In this document: positions 15,766 to 22,477 of the stretch, in pieces
Layout: the number at the start of each line of letters is the position of its first letter
How positions within the stretch are numbered: position 1 is the first letter of the stretch
Assembly: GCA_027310825.1 (NCBI GenBank)
Contig: DAIDAC010000002.1
Span: 62,001 to 126,000 of the forward strand
Length of the DNA: 64,000 nucleotides
Reading direction: 5' to 3'
Origin: Candidatus Micrarchaeaceae archaeon
GTDB lineage: Archaea > Micrarchaeota > Micrarchaeia > Micrarchaeales > Micrarchaeaceae
The notes under the pieces: model-generated
The model's input: only the letters and a program-made list of their open reading frames with translations
Databases searched by the model: none
Told to the model about the DNA's origin: nothing
Position numbers and translations under genes: made by a program

Positions 15766-16446
15766 CTAAGGTGCTATGGATTCCCTAAGCAATGCTTCGA
15801 GCTGCCTCTCCGTCTTTCTCAATGCCGCCCTCTGTTCCTTTATTCTATCTCGCAACTCAATCTCCATCGCTCTTGGCGATGCAGCGCACGCTATCCAAGT
15901 CTGCAAAGGTCCACGCACCTCATGGCGGATCTCTATCCTTTCTATAATTAAACATCCAGCATTGAGATACAGTATCGGTACCGTATCATGAGAATCTTTG
16001 CCAAGATCGCGATAAATGATTTGGGCGATTACCGGCGTTTTCTCTGCATTGGGATTATGTCCTATTGACTCAATTGCTACAATGATGGGTTGAGTGTGGG
16101 CATCTTCCCAAGAATACAGTCGCTGTTCGCTCTTCTCTTTCTCAGACATAGGCGTACGGGTGCCGTTCTTATTTATTTTACATGTTCTGTTTTCCTTGAG
16201 CCCAACATCTGCTATTTGAACCTGTTCCTTCTCTAGTATTCTACGAAGTTCAGGATGTTTGTTTGCTTCAACGACAAGTCGTTCGGAAGATATTCTTTTG
16301 AGCCCAAACTGTTTGACTACTTCATCTCCTTCTGCACATGACAAATGTGTCGCTATCAGGGTTACACCACCGATTGTAATGAACTTCAGAGCCTCCGCTC
16401 TAGTTTCCTTCGGTGCATTTACCGTTGTTGCCGCTGGTATTGCCAT
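15766..16446 (-). CDS. Element-encoded protein of unknown function (operon gene 2)
   Basis: 226 residues. A mixed alpha/beta protein whose middle (PIIVAIESIGHNPNAEKTPV, PILYLNAGCLIIERIEIRHE) looks like a beta-rich domain; the C-terminus is a coiled coil (ELRDRIKEQRAALRKTERQL). The ATG directly follows the stop of the upstream gene (TAAATG). The preceding codons AGT GAT TAA form the GTGAT ribosome site, so translation is coupled. No family recognised. Confidence 0.6.
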   Translation of the reverse strand: MAIPAATTVNAPKETRAEALKFITIGGVTLIATHLSCAEGDEVVKQFGLKRISSERLVVEANKHPELRRILEKEQVQIADVGLKENRTCKINKNGTRTPMSEKEKSEQRLYSWEDAHTQPIIVAIESIGHNPNAEKTPVIAQIIYRDLGKDSHDTVPILYLNAGCLIIERIEIRHEVRGPLQTWIACAASPRAMEIELRDRIKEQRAALRKTERQLEALLRESIAP

Positions 16447-16959
16447 TTAATCACTTTTTATCGGTTTAGACTGTTCTCGAACCCATGCGTCAATGGCGTC
16501 TTGCCGCCTTCTAATACCTACACCAGCCCTTACCAAAGAAACTTCGTCCTTTTCGAGCTGTTCAAGCGTCTTTGCTGGCGTAGAGCTGTTCTGAGCAACT
16601 ACAAACCTCACCCTTTCGCTTTTGTCAGTAGCAAGCTTTTCAAGTATGTCTGCTGGTGTACGGTGATTTTGCCCCAAACATAGTTTCATGCCTAAGCTGG
16701 TATCCTCTTCTGAAAGCGTTCTGAGTAGCTCTATTGGTGTTGAAGGATTCTTTACTACGGCTGCCCTTACAACCGGGTCCTCATCTCTTGCAAATCTATA
16801 AAGTGCCCAGTCAGGCGCCCAAGGAGTTCTCCTATCTCCTGCTTCCCCACTGGCCTGCGAAATCCTGCCCTCACGAGTCCATGCAAAATTAAACGCCGGC
16901 GGATTAGGCCCTAAAGCTACTCCTCTAGCGGCATCTGCTGCAGGTCTTGTTTGAGTCAT
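16447..16959 (-). CDS. LRV/HEAT-like repeat protein (operon gene 1)
   Basis: 170 residues. From about residue 55, three tandem units of about 24 residues can be aligned: DEDPVVRAAVVKNPSTPIEL, DTSLGMKLCLGQNHRTPADI and KSERVRFVVAQNSSTPAKTL. The V-R-x-x-V/L-x-x-N-x-x-T-P pattern is that of the leucine-rich-repeat variant (LRV) family, a protein-binding superhelix. The N-terminus is Ala/Pro rich and not conserved-looking. It is first in the three-gene operon; its ATG follows CAGTGATTAA. Confidence 0.65.
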   Translation of the reverse strand: MTQTRPAADAARGVALGPNPPAFNFAWTREGRISQASGEAGDRRTPWAPDWALYRFARDEDPVVRAAVVKNPSTPIELLRTLSEEDTSLGMKLCLGQNHRTPADILEKLATDKSERVRFVVAQNSSTPAKTLEQLEKDEVSLVRAGVGIRRRQDAIDAWVREQSKPIKSD

Positions 16960-17077
16960 TTAATCACTGTAATAACTAGCGTATTTCCAAATATTTAAAC
17001 CCTCTGAAAAGTGAAAATATCCGAGTAAAACCTTGTGATTTTGTAACATGAGGCGGTCGCTGCGAGCGAGAATTACT

Positions 17078-17869
17078 CTACTTTGCCCTCGCTACCACAT
17101 TGAAATTGCGGTCATCTTTTGTTAACGGCTTGTTCTCCTTGCTACGGTTTAATACTATTATAGGTTCCCAACCCGCTTGTCTCAGCATGCCCTTTATCTC
17201 GTCTTGGGAATACAGCCTTAATGTCACTGTTTGAGAGTATAGCAGTTTAAGCGAAGATCTATTATCCCTGTAATAGCTCCAACGTCCGCTGCTCAACGAT
17301 GTTTTCTTGTCGAATCTGCCCTCGTCCATTACCAGAATTCCGCTTTCCCTATCGAAGGAGGTCCAAGGCGCATCGGTTCTTGACTCCTTGTTCGCGAGCG
17401 CACTAATGAAGAATAGACCGCCGGGGTTGGTTGCACCATGCAGTGCCCTAAAAAACCTTATGTCGTCAGCTTTTGTTCCATATCCCATACTAGTGAAGAC
17501 ATTCGCCACCGCATCGAACTTTTGTTCTCCTTTTAGGATACGAGCCGCATTCTGCATCTTTCCGTGAATGAAAGTAATCCTACCTGTAACCTTGCGTGCC
17601 TTTGCGTTCTGCTGCGCCAGCTGCAAAAAGTACCTAGAAACATCTATTCCCGTTACGTCATATCCTAGCTGCGCCAAAGGAACAGAAACTCTTCCAGTAC
17701 CGCAAGGGAAGTCGAGCACCCTTCTTCCTTTAACCCTGAATTTTTTAAGCTGCGAAGCTATGAACTTTGCCTCCTCGACTCCTTCCGACCACTTTTTTTG
17801 CAGGAAGGGTGCGTAATATTGCTCTCCACGTGTGCACATCTTTTCTACAGAATAGACTCTCGTTGCCAT
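17078..17869 (-). CDS. Class I SAM-dependent methyltransferase
   Basis: 263 residues. Clear Rossmann motifs: GRRVLDFPCGTGRVSVPLA (motif I), VTGIDVSRYFLQLA (motif II Asp), and FDAVANVFTSMGY with NPGGLFFIS. The C-terminus has YSQTVTLRLYSQDEIKGMLR, a pattern seen in small-molecule methyltransferases of the methyltransf_25/11 type. Substrate unknown. It is cargo of element 1 and is not part of the three-gene operon, being separated by 118 bp that contain an AT-rich stretch. Confidence 0.75.
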   Translation of the reverse strand: MATRVYSVEKMCTRGEQYYAPFLQKKWSEGVEEAKFIASQLKKFRVKGRRVLDFPCGTGRVSVPLAQLGYDVTGIDVSRYFLQLAQQNAKARKVTGRITFIHGKMQNAARILKGEQKFDAVANVFTSMGYGTKADDIRFFRALHGATNPGGLFFISALANKESRTDAPWTSFDRESGILVMDEGRFDKKTSLSSGRWSYYRDNRSSLKLLYSQTVTLRLYSQDEIKGMLRQAGWEPIIVLNRSKENKPLTKDDRNFNVVARAK

Positions 17870-18049
17870 TCCAACACAGTAACATTTCCTACCGAGTGTA
17901 TTTATGCGTTTTGTGCTGTGGCCCTTTTCTCCCTCCGCTCTTTCCCAAAGAGCCGAGCCCCTTTTCCTTTAAGCAATGTTCCTATGCTATGCGCTCCGAC
18001 CAAATTCACCCCTCACTCCGTTCGCCCCCTCTTTGGTCTACGCTTACTT

Positions 18050-18242
18050 AACTTCTTGAAAAGAAGTTTAATCAAGAATGACGGAGCTCACAAGCGAGCC
18101 AGAGGACCCGTATTTTCCACTGGGAAAATTACCTTTCGCCGCTAGGCTCAAGGTACCCGTGCCCTCTGGCTCGCAGCAGGGGTGTGGGAGGGGTGTATGA
18201 CACCCCTCTCCTTCAGCACCCACCCCTGTGCTCGCTCCGTCA
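18050..18242. ncRNA. Structured element, copy 1 (five nested stems plus leading hairpin)
   Basis: A leading hairpin AACTTCTT/AAGAAGTT (18050-18068) is followed by P1 TGACGGAGC/GCTCCGTCA (18079-18087 with 18234-18242). Inside P1 are P2, a 12-bp GCGAGCCAGAGG stem (18094-18105 with 18163-18174), and P5 CAGGGGTG/CACCCCTG with an inner hairpin AGGGGTGT-ATG-ACACCCCT. P2 encloses P3 (ATTTTCC/GGAAAAT) and P4 (TACCTT/AAGGTA). Strand and function are unknown; it could act as RNA or as folded DNA. No plausible protein is encoded here. Confidence 0.6.
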
Positions 18243-18244
18243 AA

Positions 18245-18419
18245 ATCTTCTTAGGAAGAAGGTCAGCCAAGAATGCAGAGGCTCGCTGCGCGCCAGAGGA
18301 ACCCTATTTTCCGCTTAGGAAAATTAGCCTTTCACTTCGTTCAGGCTACCGTGTCCCTCTGGCTCGCACCCCCCGTGTCAGAGGGGTGTATGACACCCCT
18401 CGGGGTGCTCGCCTCTGCA
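18245..18419. ncRNA. Structured element, copy 2, stems covary with copy 1
   Basis: Same layout: leading hairpin ATCTTCTT/AAGAAGGT, P1 TGCAGAGGC/GCCTCTGCA (18274-18282 with 18411-18419), P2 GCCAGAGG/CCTCTGGC, P3 ATTTTCC/GGAAAAT, P4 TAGCCT/AGGCTA, P5 CACCCC/GGGGTG with the identical inner hairpin. P1 differs from copy 1 at four pairs and all four stay paired; P4 differs at two, both still paired. A third degenerate start (GAAAAGAAGTTTTACAAGAA, from about 18461) follows. Confidence 0.6.
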
Positions 18420-18560
18420 AAAACTTTTTTTAGCCAGGAGTTCCCTGCGGTCAGCTCGCCGAAAAGAAGTTTTACAAGAAAAGGGGGCTGCGTTCAAGGA
18501 TAACAACCAATATCAATTAATACGGCTTAATATCATCAAAGCACTCGCAAATTCTCACAC

Positions 18561-18576
18561 GAGAACGAGGGGAGCA
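18561..18576. repeat. Attachment-site repeat, middle copy
   Basis: GAGAACGAGGGGAGCA, identical to 20190-20205 over all 16 bp. Its last 11 bp match the 3' end of tRNA-Glu (13306-13316). It separates element 1 from element 2. Confidence 0.7.
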
Positions 18577-18695
18577 CTTAATTTATATCCTAATATGGTT
18601 GAAAAGGACATATTACGATATGAATATCAATCTGCTAAAAGTCCGATACATCAAAAATTATAATTCTGAGTTCTTTTATCCTGTCAGAGTTCATT

Positions 18696-19964
18696 TTATC
18701 CCTGTTGTTTATTTTCCAATAACCATCGCCATGCCGGAATCATGGCTATCTCAAGTTTCCCGTCTTTGATTGTGCCTTCTTGATCAAAAGTAATTATTAC
18801 TCCTTCTTTTGCTTTCGTATGTTTCATCGCTTCGAGCAAGCCGCCTAATTCTCTGCTTCTGTTGCCGTCACTCACTTCATATGACACCTGAATCACCATC
18901 TTTTCTCTAGGTATCACAAAATCCGCCTCTGCGCCGGTTCTGCCCTTATAATAATAAAATTCTTTCCCTAATCTTTTCAGGTGTACAGCTATTGTATTTT
19001 CAAGAAGCGCTCCACGTCTTTCGTTCATACTTGGCGCATTCTTGGCGATTATTCCATTGTCAACACAGTATACCTTCTTGGGGTTCTTATCAAGTATTTT
19101 TATCTTGGTGTCGTATCTTCTTACAGTGAATACTAGGTAGGTCTCCTCGGTAGCATCTATGTATTTTTGGACTGTATTAGCGCTCTTTATGCCGAAATTC
19201 TGGCCTATTGACCTATAGGTTATGGCATTTCCCGCGTTTGCTATGAGAAACTTTATTACGGACTTAAGCTCGCCTGGCTTTCTAATGCTGTACCTGCTTA
19301 CAATATCCCTTTGTATTATGTCATTCAACAACTGCGTCAGCACCAGCTCATTATTCTGTACTACTACCTCTGGCATTCCTCCGATATTGAAGTATTCCTT
19401 GAAATATTTGCTGAGCTGCGCCTTTTCCCCGGTCGAATATGCTCCCTTTTGCGATTTTACGTTCCTTGCGAGCAAAAATTCGTCAAATGCGAAGGGATAC
19501 AGCTCTATGTCTATGTGCCTTCCCGTGAGATGAGTGCCCAATTCCCTACTCAACAGATTGGCATTAGACCCTGTTATAAAAACATGGTATCCATCTCTCA
19601 AAATTCTGTTAACAAACAACTCCCATCCCGTAACATTCTGTATCTCATCAAAGAAGAAATACTTCTTGGTTCCAAATTCCTCTACCACCACTTCCATCAA
19701 AGCTTGAAAATCTTCAGTTTTGAATTCTGAAAGTCTCTCGTCGTCAAAGTTAAAATAGTAAAAATCGTCTGAAAATCTAGCTTTTATGATCTGTTTTAGC
19801 AAGGTACTTTTCCCACACCGCCTGAGTCCTTTGATCACAAATGCAGCAGAGCCCGTGTAAGAAGTTAATTTCAACAGTATATCTCGCCGTATACTCCCAT
19901 CGAGCGGCTTAAACTCCCTCAATTGGTCCTTTATTATGGTTCCCAATATGTTTTTTGCTATCAT
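18696..19964 (-). CDS. AAA ATPase with C-terminal DUF4143 domain
   Basis: 422 residues. The AAA_14 ATPase domain has Walker A IKGLRRCGKSTLLKQI near residue 45, Walker B KKYFFFDEIQN, and the sensor-like VFITGSNANLLSREL. The DUF4143 domain follows (GGMPEVVV and later ENTIAVHLKRLGKEFYYYKG, TGAEADFVI), with a PD-(D/E)XK-like E...D/ADFVI...Q pattern. These proteins are common in archaea and often mobile or stress-linked, but their role is unsettled. A TATA (GGTATAAATATCC) lies about 25 nt before the ATG. Confidence 0.85.
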   Translation of the reverse strand: MIAKNILGTIIKDQLREFKPLDGSIRRDILLKLTSYTGSAAFVIKGLRRCGKSTLLKQIIKARFSDDFYYFNFDDERLSEFKTEDFQALMEVVVEEFGTKKYFFFDEIQNVTGWELFVNRILRDGYHVFITGSNANLLSRELGTHLTGRHIDIELYPFAFDEFLLARNVKSQKGAYSTGEKAQLSKYFKEYFNIGGMPEVVVQNNELVLTQLLNDIIQRDIVSRYSIRKPGELKSVIKFLIANAGNAITYRSIGQNFGIKSANTVQKYIDATEETYLVFTVRRYDTKIKILDKNPKKVYCVDNGIIAKNAPSMNERRGALLENTIAVHLKRLGKEFYYYKGRTGAEADFVIPREKMVIQVSYEVSDGNRSRELGGLLEAMKHTKAKEGVIITFDQEGTIKDGKLEIAMIPAWRWLLENKQQG

Positions 19965-20008
19965 AGTAATTCTTTGGGGAAAACGGATATTTATACCTTT
20001 GCATATTG

Positions 20009-20022
20009 CTCATTATAATGAG
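20009..20022. promoter_or_regulatory. Palindrome upstream of ATPase promoter
   Basis: CTCATTATAATGAG is a perfect 14-bp palindrome a few bases upstream of the ATPase TATA box. A related AT-rich inverted motif follows (TATTGCTCAATATGATGCG). The position suits an operator or activator site for the ATPase gene. Confidence 0.4.
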
Positions 20023-20153
20023 TAATATTACGCTTATTGCTCAATATGATGCGTATTGGTATACCATCACTTCTGACCTTTATAATTGTATAATCACAAT
20101 ATGTATAATTTGAATTATACTGAGAAAGCCTATCGTTTTAACAGTTAGCAATA

Positions 20154-20504
20154 TTATAGGAGGGTCGGAAATGTGACGCCGGATATACGGAGAACGAGGG
20201 GAGCAAATGAAATGTGCGACGTTAAATCGACGACAGAAATGAGTTTTGTTCCTTGCAGCGCCTTTACCGTGTTCTTGATGTTCTTGACTGTAAATGTGTT
20301 GTATGCCAAATTCCTTCCCTTATCCTTTGTTCCGCCCACGAGCCAAAATTCGGATCTCCCTATGTTTATCGACGCCCAGTAATTCTTCATTTCTCCAGAG
20401 CCCCGCATGTTGATGGAGCCGCCCAGAGTTCCTGTGTAGAACTTCAACGCCCTGTTCATGTTCTTTATTGGTATCAAAGTCGCGTGTCTAGATTTTGCCA
20501 ACAT
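20154..20504 (-). pseudogene. Glyoxalase/VOC-fold protein truncated at its C-terminus by insertion
   Basis: From ATG 20504 (MLAKSRHATLIPIKNMNRAL) the sequence follows the vicinal-oxygen-chelate pattern: RALKFYTGTLGG, NYWASINIGRSEFWLVGG, YNTFTVKNIKNTVKAL. After about residue 98 the frame crosses the attachment repeat 20190-20205 and ends in unrelated residues. The expected terminal beta strands with the metal-site Glu (FFKDPDGN-type) are missing. The TATA box (TTTATATTTTTGG, about 20538-20550) is intact, so it may still be transcribed. Confidence 0.6.
20190..20205. repeat. Attachment-site repeat, right copy
   Basis: GAGAACGAGGGGAGCA; 16 of 16 identical to 18561-18576. The final 11 bp equal the tRNA-Glu 3' end. 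It marks the right end of the mobile region, inside the VOC gene. Confidence 0.7.
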
Positions 20505-20583
20505 AAAATCACAATACCTTATGGTGTCCAAAAATATAAATATGGTGCGACGATTGTCGGTAGTTTTCGCCTATATTTATAGA

Positions 20584-20618
20584 GGAGTCGTTCGTTGGCG
20601 CAGCGCGCAAAAAGGATG
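20584..20618 (+). repeat. 35-bp duplicate of the start of the nitrilase gene
   Basis: Matches 21347-21381 at 34 of 35 positions. The source lies in the coding region of the nitrilase gene (residues about 23-34); this copy is intergenic between the VOC and hydrolase genes and is not in a gene. It looks like a recent fragment duplication. Confidence 0.65.
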
Positions 20619-20635
20619 GATGTAAGGAACCCGTC

Positions 20636-21196
20636 TCACTTTTTTCCAGACAGCTCCATAACAGAGTCCAAAGCAGATTGTAAAGTCGGTCCATCTTTGG
20701 TGCTGAAATGGCCCTTTGCATGTTCTACAATAATCTTGGCGTTCAGCTCAGCCTTGAAAAAGTCTGCGTAGTGAAGCGAAACATACGGATCGTTGTCAGA
20801 ATGTATTGCGATGAATTTATCGCAGTGCGACTTTATCTTCTTCCAGTCTATGTCGGTTTTGTAAAAGCTCTTGAGATCTTCAAATCCAAGGTCAGAAGTG
20901 TATCCTGCGACGAGCACGATCCCTCCTACTTTTTCTCCAGGTTTTAGGCTTTCCAAGTATCTCAATATCGCGATGCAGCCTACGCTGTGCCCTATCAAAT
21001 AGCAATCTTTGTCAGGAGTTCCGATTACTTCTTTCATCTTGTTAAGCCAAGGAACCATTCTAGGATGTTCGGTATCTGGCATGAGCGGAACCTGCGCATT
21101 GAATCCTTTCTTTGCCAGCTCGCTCTTTAGCCAAGGATACCAACGCGTGTCGGGAAGCCCTTCCCAGCAGTGGATGACGAATGCTCGCTTTGCCAT
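20636..21196 (-). CDS. RBBP9/YdeN-type serine hydrolase
   Basis: 186 residues, an alpha/beta hydrolase. FVIHCWEGLPDTRWYPWL at the start is typical of the RBBP9 family. The nucleophile elbow is IGHSVGC, the acid is in IHSDNDPYVS, and the catalytic His is in HAKGHFSTKDG. Substrate unknown. The family is about 180-200 residues, so this is full length. Confidence 0.85.
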   Translation of the reverse strand: MAKRAFVIHCWEGLPDTRWYPWLKSELAKKGFNAQVPLMPDTEHPRMVPWLNKMKEVIGTPDKDCYLIGHSVGCIAILRYLESLKPGEKVGGIVLVAGYTSDLGFEDLKSFYKTDIDWKKIKSHCDKFIAIHSDNDPYVSLHYADFFKAELNAKIIVEHAKGHFSTKDGPTLQSALDSVMELSGKK

Positions 21197-21278
21197 GCTA
21201 AGTCATACAAAAGAAAGTATAAATATCCTGCCGCGTTCTCACCAATTTCTATAATAATCTTCATTAGCAATGTTAAGC

Positions 21279-22061
21279 ATGAAATTCAAGATTGCGCTCG
21301 TTCAGATGGACATTTGCGACGACTCAAAGAGGAATCTGAAGAAGATGGAGTCGTTCGTCGGCGCAGCGCGCAAAAAGGATGCGGATCTAGTCGTGTTTCC
21401 TGAGATTGCATTATCCGGCAACAGCGAAAATACAAAAGACTTCGATGTCGACAACAGATTCAGAGACAAATTCGCCGCTCTTGCAGAAGAAAACTCCGTC
21501 GATCTTGTTCCTGGTTCTGTAGTGGTTCCAAACGGGAAGAAACTTCACAACATTGCTTACTACATAGACAGGAAAGGGAGGGAACTTGCGCGTTACAGCA
21601 AGCAGAACCTCTGGCTTTCTGAGCGGGGATGGATGGAACAGGGAAAAAGCCACGCAGTAGCAAAAACACGCTTCGGGAAAGTTGGTCTTCTTATTTGCTG
21701 GGACATGTCATTGCCGGAATTGTTTGCGCCGATTGTCAAAGAAGGCGCTGAGCTTATAGTTTGCCCAAGTTACTGGTGGTATGGACCTGATCTTCCTGCC
21801 ACTGTCGACACTGTCAAGGCGCTCGCAATGGCGCGCTCGTTCGAATGCCTTTCCATTCTTGCATACTGCAACGCTGCCGGGACAGACAGCACAGGCAGAG
21901 TACTTCTTGGAAGATCGCAAGTGGTCAATCCATACGACTCTGATGTAAAAATACTCGACCACAACAAGGAAGGGCTCCTTGTCGCCGATGTCGACACCGG
22001 AAAAGTCGATGAGCTTGAGAAATGGCTTGGCATAAGGCGCGCTCGCATGGAACGCATTTAA
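21279..22061 (+). CDS. Carbon-nitrogen hydrolase (nitrilase family)
   Basis: 260 residues from ATG 21279; a TATA-like CTATAATAAT near 21250 makes this near-leaderless (ATG 21270 is the alternative). The Glu-Lys-Cys triad is visible: VVFPEIALSG, ARYSKQNLWLSERGW and LLICWDMSLPELF. The start KIALVQMDICDDSKRNL is typical of the omega-amidase/amidohydrolase branch. Substrate is not determined by the sequence. The stop is 29 nt before the HAD gene. Confidence 0.88.
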   Translation: MKFKIALVQMDICDDSKRNLKKMESFVGAARKKDADLVVFPEIALSGNSENTKDFDVDNRFRDKFAALAEENSVDLVPGSVVVPNGKKLHNIAYYIDRKGRELARYSKQNLWLSERGWMEQGKSHAVAKTRFGKVGLLICWDMSLPELFAPIVKEGAELIVCPSYWWYGPDLPATVDTVKALAMARSFECLSILAYCNAAGTDSTGRVLLGRSQVVNPYDSDVKILDHNKEGLLVADVDTGKVDELEKWLGIRRARMERI

Positions 22062-22090
22062 TCCTTTCTGCTGCATATTAGAGAGGTTAA

Positions 22091-22477
22091 ATGGAGGAAC
22101 AAAAAGGGCACAAGATATTCCTTATCGATATGGACGGGACTATCTGCGACAACATAAGGAACGAAGCCGGAATCGCAGCAATGGCGGCGGCGAAGCCTTA
22201 TCCCGATTCAATCGCTATGGTCAACAAGCTCCACGACGAAGGAAACTTCATCTGCATATTTACCGCAAGGACCGACGAGCACAAGCAAGTTACAGAGGAA
22301 TGGCTGAAGGAGCACAAAGTGAAGTACGACCAGATAATACTCAACAAGCCAAGGAAGATCGGCAAATACACGGAATATCATTGGATCGATGATGCAAAAG
22401 TAAAGGCCACTACTTACAAAGGAGCATTCACACGTTTTGTCAAGAAAAAGGTTGAGATCGACGCGTTCGAAGATTAA
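22091..22477 (+). CDS. HAD-superfamily phosphatase-like protein
   Basis: 128 residues. Motif I is IFLIDMDGTICDN, motif II is ICIFTARTDEH, and the Asp at the end, HWIDDAKVKA, serves as motif IV. The short form without a cap resembles HAD proteins of the capsule/nucleotide-sugar type. The substrate is unknown. It ends exactly at the convergent mat gene. Confidence 0.8.
   Translation: MEEQKGHKIFLIDMDGTICDNIRNEAGIAAMAAAKPYPDSIAMVNKLHDEGNFICIFTARTDEHKQVTEEWLKEHKVKYDQIILNKPRKIGKYTEYHWIDDAKVKATTYKGAFTRFVKKKVEIDAFED

Larger units (their letters stand above)
13317..18576. mobile_element. Integrated element 1, about 5.3 kb, at tRNA-Glu
   Basis: Bounded on the left by the tRNA-Glu 3' end (13306-13316) and on the right by the matching core at 18566-18576. 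It carries a tyrosine integrase at the tRNA-proximal end, a small membrane protein, three unknown genes in one operon, a methyltransferase and a non-coding block with two structured repeats. No capsid, replication or conjugation gene is recognisable, so it may be a small plasmid-like or satellite element. Boundaries are inferred from the repeats. Confidence 0.7.
18577..20205. mobile_element. Integrated element 2, about 1.6 kb, ATPase cargo only
   Basis: The segment between the two identical 16-bp repeats holds one gene, a DUF4143 ATPase, and AT-rich flanks. It has no integrase of its own, so it would depend on that of element 1 or of a lost partner. The order tRNA, element 1, core, element 2, core fits successive insertions at the same site. 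Confidence 0.55.

Noticed and set aside
18050-18480. CRISPR array, group II intron or integron attC at the repeats.
   Set aside because: Repeats are long, two in number and without regular spacers. No intron domain V-like motif or reverse transcriptase is present, and no attC core sites or integron integrase are seen.
17880-18560. Several small frames on both strands in the structured-repeat block (for example 18182-18433 +).
   Set aside because: The frames follow the palindromic repeats, have unnatural composition and lack start signals. The stems explain the sequence better than coding.
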